In this document: positions 6,177 through 9,627 of the stretch, piece after piece
Layout of the letters: every line of letters starts with the position of its first letter
Position numbering within the stretch: the first letter of the stretch is position 1
Origin: Promethearchaeota archaeon
GTDB taxonomy: Archaea > Asgardarchaeota > Lokiarchaeia > Sigyniarchaeales > SOKP01
NCBI GenBank assembly: GCA_016840695.1
Contig: JAEORV010000029.1
Coordinates: 1 to 9,627 of the forward strand
Length of the DNA: 9,627 nucleotides
Direction: 5' to 3'
Translations under genes and position numbers: made by a program
Notes under the pieces: generated by a model
Told to the model about the DNA's origin: nothing
Database searches by the model: none
Seen by the model: only the letters and a program-made list of their open reading frames with translations

Positions 6177-8474
6177 ATGACCGAGAACGATGTAAAAAAG
6201 AGTGATGACGACGTCAAAATAATAAATACTGGGTGTTGTCACGACTGCGGAGGGCGATGCGTGCTTAAAGCGCATGTGAAAAATGGAAAGATTATTAGGT
6301 TTGAAACCGATAACGCTGAGGACCCTCAAATTCGAGCTTGCATGAGGGGAAGAGCGTATAGACAGCGCGTTTATTCGAAGGATCGCTTGAAGTATCCTTT
6401 ACGACGCATTGGTGAACGAGGAGAAGTTAAGTTCGAGAGAATCTCTTGGGAGGAAGCTCTTGAAGAAGTTGCTGCGAGATTAATTGAAACTAAAGAGAAA
6501 TATGGTAATCAATCTATTCTTTTAGTTCTCGGTTCAGGAAATCAAGGTATGCTCCATGGGCCCCCGCCAGTTGTCATAATGCTCAATCAATTTGGAGGTT
6601 ATACTCGATTTTGGGGCGTTCCATCTTTCGAAGGTGCGCTATTCGCATCCATGGCGACATATGGTACCATCAAGACGGGAAATGCGAGAGAAGACCTTCT
6701 AAACTCCAAGTTTATCATCATTTGGGGCATGAATCCCGCCAATACCATCCAAGATCCAGGAACGAGCTTAATGATAGCAAAAGCCCGCGAGAAAGGTATA
6801 AAAATTGTTGTTGTGGATCCAATTTACACGGATACTGCAGCGGTTTTCGCCGATCAATGGATACCCATACGACCTGGAACAGATGCTGCAATGTTAAATG
6901 CCATAGCACATGTAATAATCACAGAAAACTTGCATGATCAAGAATTCATCGATAAATACACCTTTGGATTTGATAAGTATAAAGAATATTTATTAGGGAT
7001 TGAAGATGACACTCCAAAAACACCCGAATGGGCTGAAGAGATCACTAAAGTACCAGCAAACACGATTGTTAACTTGGCAAGAGAATACGCAACGAATAAA
7101 CCATCAGCGCTTCTAGCAGGATGGGGGCCGGCAAGAACCGCTAGAGGCGAACAATACTCGCGGGCCGCAAATGTACTTACTGCAATCACGGGCAATGTCG
7201 GTGTAAATGGGGGATACGCGTGCGGTTTTATGAGGGCGTATTCAAGTCGCGAAACTATACTTCCGGGGAAAAAGAAAGGGGGAAAACCTCAGAGACCTGA
7301 AAAACAGAAGCAAATAACTAAAAAGCTAAGACCACAAGACAATCCCGTGGATTTTAACGCTCCCCCTCGAGAAAATACATTATATAAATTAAGTGGTGGT
7401 ACGAATCCTGTCAACACCCGCATACACACTACCAAGTTTTACGATGCAATACTGAAAGGATGCAGTGGTGGTTATCCTGCTGACATTAAAATGGCATATA
7501 TAGTGGCAGCTGACTTTTTGAACCAACAAGCAAATGTTAATTACGGGATAAAGGCTTTAAAATCGCTGGATTTTATTGTGATTCACGAACAATTCATGAC
7601 CCCAACAGCTAAGTTTGCAGATATCGTGTTACCAATTAACACATTCATGGAGCGAGACGATATCGCTGTTCCTTGGTTGGGATCTCCATATTATATTTAT
7701 CTCAATAAAGCAATTGATTCCCTTTACGAGTCAAAATCAGATTTAGAAGTGTGTCGAATCCTTGGGAAAAAGTTAGGTCTTGGTCCTGGCATGTTAGATT
7801 TAGACGAGAAACAAATCTTGCGGATTTTCGCCCAACCAAGAAAAGACATCAAGAATTTTAACAAGATGAAAAGGGATGGCTACACAAAAATCAAGGTTGA
7901 GGAGCCTTTTGTAGCATTTAAAGAACAAATAAATGATCCCGAGAATTACCCGTTCCCAACATTATCAGGAAAAATAGAGATTTATTGCGAACACTTAGCA
8001 GAAATGAATAATCCTCTAATACCACCTATTCCAAAATATTTAAGCCACGATGAGCATTATGACTCTCCAAAAGCTAAAGAGTATCCATTACAGCTTCTCA
8101 CGGTTCATAATAAGAGGCGAACTCATTCTTCTTTACAAAATATTCCTTGGCTTGAAGAAGTTGAAGCTCATGCGGCCTTAATCAATTCAATTGATGCAAA
8201 AGCAAGAAGTATTGAAAATGGAGATTTAATAGATATTTTTAACGATAGAGGTAGGATACGGATTCCTGCGAGAGTAACTGAGCGAATTATGCCAGGAGTA
8301 ACTTGCGTTTATCAAGGAGCATGGTACAATCCAGACAAGAATGGTATTGATCTCGGAGGATGTGCAAATACATTGACTAAAGACGAACATTCACCTGGAG
8401 GTGCATTTTCTCATAATAGCGCTCTAGTTCAAGTAGAGTTATTTAAAAAGCAGGAAGCGGAGGCTTTAAAATGA
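6177..8474 (+). CDS. DMSO-reductase-family Mo/W-bisMGD catalytic subunit (A2), canonical FS0 site
   Basis: A 765-residue paralogue of A1, resembling DmsA throughout: FS0 segment, bisMGD core (VVVDPIYTDTAAVFADQW, PIRPGTDAA, TGNVG) and C-terminal cofactor-binding domain. Unlike A1, its FS0 site is complete: C20-x3-C24-x3-C28-x26-C55-M-R-G-R. S150 in WGVPSFEG aligns with the DmsA Mo-ligand serine and with S153 of A1. No twin-arginine signal is present and no anchor subunit is encoded nearby, so a cytoplasmic enzyme is expected. A basic stretch from about K365 to R385, rich in lysine, is absent at this place in A1 and looks like a surface insertion. An adjacent ATG at 6174 would add one residue. 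The stop codon overlaps the B2 start (ATGA), so A2 and B2 are translationally coupled. The reaction is unknown; oxotransfer or hydroxylation/hydration of a small or hydrophobic substrate is plausible. Confidence 0.94.
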   Translation: MTENDVKKSDDDVKIINTGCCHDCGGRCVLKAHVKNGKIIRFETDNAEDPQIRACMRGRAYRQRVYSKDRLKYPLRRIGERGEVKFERISWEEALEEVAARLIETKEKYGNQSILLVLGSGNQGMLHGPPPVVIMLNQFGGYTRFWGVPSFEGALFASMATYGTIKTGNAREDLLNSKFIIIWGMNPANTIQDPGTSLMIAKAREKGIKIVVVDPIYTDTAAVFADQWIPIRPGTDAAMLNAIAHVIITENLHDQEFIDKYTFGFDKYKEYLLGIEDDTPKTPEWAEEITKVPANTIVNLAREYATNKPSALLAGWGPARTARGEQYSRAANVLTAITGNVGVNGGYACGFMRAYSSRETILPGKKKGGKPQRPEKQKQITKKLRPQDNPVDFNAPPRENTLYKLSGGTNPVNTRIHTTKFYDAILKGCSGGYPADIKMAYIVAADFLNQQANVNYGIKALKSLDFIVIHEQFMTPTAKFADIVLPINTFMERDDIAVPWLGSPYYIYLNKAIDSLYESKSDLEVCRILGKKLGLGPGMLDLDEKQILRIFAQPRKDIKNFNKMKRDGYTKIKVEEPFVAFKEQINDPENYPFPTLSGKIEIYCEHLAEMNNPLIPPIPKYLSHDEHYDSPKAKEYPLQLLTVHNKRRTHSSLQNIPWLEEVEAHAALINSIDAKARSIENGDLIDIFNDRGRIRIPARVTERIMPGVTCVYQGAWYNPDKNGIDLGGCANTLTKDEHSPGGAFSHNSALVQVELFKKQEAEALK
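8459..8463 (+). promoter_or_regulatory. Strong Shine-Dalgarno site of B2
   Basis: GGAGG lies seven bases before the B2 ATG, inside the last codons of A2. It confirms the start used in the ATGA overlap and mirrors the strong site before B1. Confidence 0.8.
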
Positions 8475-9031
8475 CTCAGTATGGATTTTACTTCGACCAA
8501 ACTCGATGCATAGGCTGTCACACGTGCTCAGTAGCTTGCAAAGATTGGCACGATATTGACGCAGGACCCGTAAATTGGAGAAGGGTGGAACTCATAGAAA
8601 AGGGTAAATTTCCAGATTTATTTGTTGCTTACACTTCCATAGCTTGTAATCACTGTGCTGAACCCCCTTGTGTGAAAGTTTGTCCCGAGAAGGCAATAAC
8701 CAAACGAGAATCTGATGGAATTGTCGTAGTAGATCGGGAGAAATGTTTAGGAAATGAAGAATGCAACATGCGGTGCTTAAATGCGTGCCCATGGAAAGCA
8801 CCACAATTTGGACCAGAAGATAATGCAAAAATGCAAAAATGTAATCTATGTTTAGATCGTTTGGAGCAAGGAAAGGCTCCAATCTGTGTCGAAGCTTGCC
8901 CAATGTACGCGTTGGATGCAGGTCCATTAGAATTCCTTAGAGAAAAGTATAGCGATATTGGTAAGGGAATTGATATTCCTGACTTCGAAAAATTTAATCC
9001 TTCGCTATTAATGAAAAAGAAACAAAAATAA
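8471..9031 (+). CDS. DmsB-like four-cluster Fe-S electron-transfer subunit (B2)
   Basis: A 186-residue paralogue of B1 and partner of A2. Its sixteen cysteines keep the same spacing: C13-C16-C19-C23, C59-C62-C67-C71, C92-C98-C102-C106 (the C-x5-C-x3-C-x3-C variant) and C124-C127-C139-C143, for four [4Fe-4S] clusters in the DmsB fold. The start YGFYFDQTRC closely matches VGFYFDQTRC of B1, and the chain ends MKKKQK, a basic tail like that of B1. It has no signal peptide or membrane helix. The ATG overlaps the A2 stop by four bases and has a GGAGG site seven bases upstream. With no membrane subunit encoded here, electrons probably exchange with soluble carriers such as ferredoxin or the nearby Fe-S protein; this is inference. 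Confidence 0.95.
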   Translation: MTQYGFYFDQTRCIGCHTCSVACKDWHDIDAGPVNWRRVELIEKGKFPDLFVAYTSIACNHCAEPPCVKVCPEKAITKRESDGIVVVDREKCLGNEECNMRCLNACPWKAPQFGPEDNAKMQKCNLCLDRLEQGKAPICVEACPMYALDAGPLEFLREKYSDIGKGIDIPDFEKFNPSLLMKKKQK

Positions 9032-9063
9032 TTGCAGATAATCGATTAATTAAACCGCAATTA
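9029..9063. terminator. Inverted repeat between convergent genes, possible bidirectional terminator
   Basis: TAATTGC (9029-9035) and GCAATTA (9057-9063) are perfect 7-base arms with a 21-base loop, spanning the stop codons of B2 and the convergent membrane gene. On the minus strand the bases beyond it (about 9013-9031) are T-rich, which would help end the membrane gene's transcript. Confidence 0.35.
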
Positions 9064-9627
9064 ATATACTTATTATATACATTAATCCCCCAATAATAAT
9101 ATCAACAAAAATGCGAAAAGATTTATCCCCACTAGTCTCTTTAATATCTTTATCGTTTTTCAAATACAATTTTAATTCCTTGACTCCTGCTTGCATTATT
9201 TTCTTTATTCTTGGATATTCCCAAAGTAGTATAATACCGTCTATTATAAGCAAGGGAACATAAATAAAAAAGGATAAGAGGTATATGTCAACACCATGTA
9301 AGTACCCCCACATTACATGCGTTAGAAAAATATTATTTATAATGCTAGCGAAAATGATTGGGAATAACCAATTTTTTCTTAGGATAAATAGCGAGAGAAT
9401 TATTCCTATTAAAAACGATTTTAAAAACCAAATAAGAGGAAACCAAGGAGGAAGATAAATCGGTAGTATGTCAAAATAAAAAATAAATTCGCTAAATCCC
9501 AAAAATAATGATGTGATTATAACAGCTGATCTTTTACTATAGTAATCACTCCCTCTTCTTGCGATTAATCCTTTAGAAATGGATTCATTTGCGATCGAAA
9601 TGCAAGTTTGTATGATAATAGTGGATA
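9050..9627 (-). CDS. Partial polytopic membrane protein, N-terminus beyond the window
   Basis: The reading frame stays open to the right edge, giving 191 visible residues and a stop at 9050. There is no ATG or GTG in the first 41 visible codons; a TTG at 9500-9502 is the first conventional start-like codon, but it lacks a Shine-Dalgarno site and falls inside a hydrophobic stretch, so the true start probably lies outside. About five membrane segments are visible, around SAVIITSLFLGFSEFIFYF, WFPLIWFLKSFLIGIILSLF, FPIIFASIINNIFLTHVMW, YLLSFFIYVPLLIIDGIILL and, after a charged loop (EYPRIKK to ETSGDK), a final helix reaching the C-terminus. I do not recognise the family. It has no cysteine or histidine pattern like a DmsC anchor or heme-binding subunit, and it is convergent with B2, so it is unlikely to belong to that enzyme. 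Confidence 0.72.
   Translation of the reverse strand, partial: STIIIQTCISIANESISKGLIARRGSDYYSKRSAVIITSLFLGFSEFIFYFDILPIYLPPWFPLIWFLKSFLIGIILSLFILRKNWLFPIIFASIINNIFLTHVMWGYLHGVDIYLLSFFIYVPLLIIDGIILLWEYPRIKKIMQAGVKELKLYLKNDKDIKETSGDKSFRIFVDIIIGGLMYIISILIAV

Noticed and set aside
6611..6937. 108-codon plus-strand reading frame within A2
   Set aside because: An alternate frame of a conserved catalytic subunit; its cysteine- and arginine-rich translation is not a recognisable protein.
1963..8474. Selenocysteine as the metal ligand in A1 or A2
   Set aside because: Both frames are free of in-frame TGA, and the aligned ligand position is an ordinary serine codon.
9046..9053. TTAATTAA palindrome near the B2 stop
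   Set aside because: Short A/T palindromes like this are expected often in sequence of this composition; no other copies in a meaningful position were noted.

Overview
This AT-rich window carries eight genes: a sulfatase, two DMSO-reductase-type molybdenum/tungsten enzyme pairs (catalytic A plus Fe-S B subunit), a cysteine-rich Fe-S protein with an N-terminal winged-helix-like segment, an SCP2-type lipid-binding protein, and the 3' part of a membrane protein gene that runs off the right edge. The organism is probably an anaerobic archaeon (an Asgard or similar sediment lineage is my guess). The reasons are TATA-like A/T elements about 25-40 bases before most first-gene start codons, pyrimidine-rich tracts at gene ends, strong Shine-Dalgarno sites (GGAGGTGA, GGAGG) only inside operons, and heavy use of low-potential Fe-S proteins. 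A bacterium with similar enzymes cannot be excluded from the sequence alone.

Layout, left to right: sulfatase (+, 43-1392); B1 (-, 1404-1961) and A1 (-, 1963-4212), an operon convergent with the sulfatase; a divergent A/T-rich intergenic region (4213-4452) with several repeats; the winged-helix/Fe-S protein (+, 4453-5586); the SCP2 protein (+, 5677-6057); A2 (+, 6177-8474) and B2 (+, 8471-9031), translationally coupled; and a convergent membrane protein gene (-, from the right edge to 9050). No RNA gene, CRISPR array, insertion sequence or gene-free stretch over 300 bases was seen.

A1 and A2 are clear paralogues, as are B1 and B2, and the two operons point away from a shared centre. Neither A subunit has a twin-arginine signal and no DmsC-like membrane anchor is present, so these look like cytoplasmic AB enzymes rather than respiratory DmsABC. 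Both A subunits have a serine at the position that aligns (from memory) with the Mo-ligand serine of E. coli DmsA. A1 departs from the family at its FS0 Fe-S site: the first cysteine is serine, and a new cysteine appears three residues after the last one. The enclosed Fe-S protein and SCP2 protein may supply electrons or regulation and a hydrophobic substrate or lipid. That link is inference from gene order. The best candidate for something undescribed is this paired, cytoplasmic DmsAB-like module, with one altered paralogue and a TTAA-N-GTTAA-type motif in front of two of its genes.
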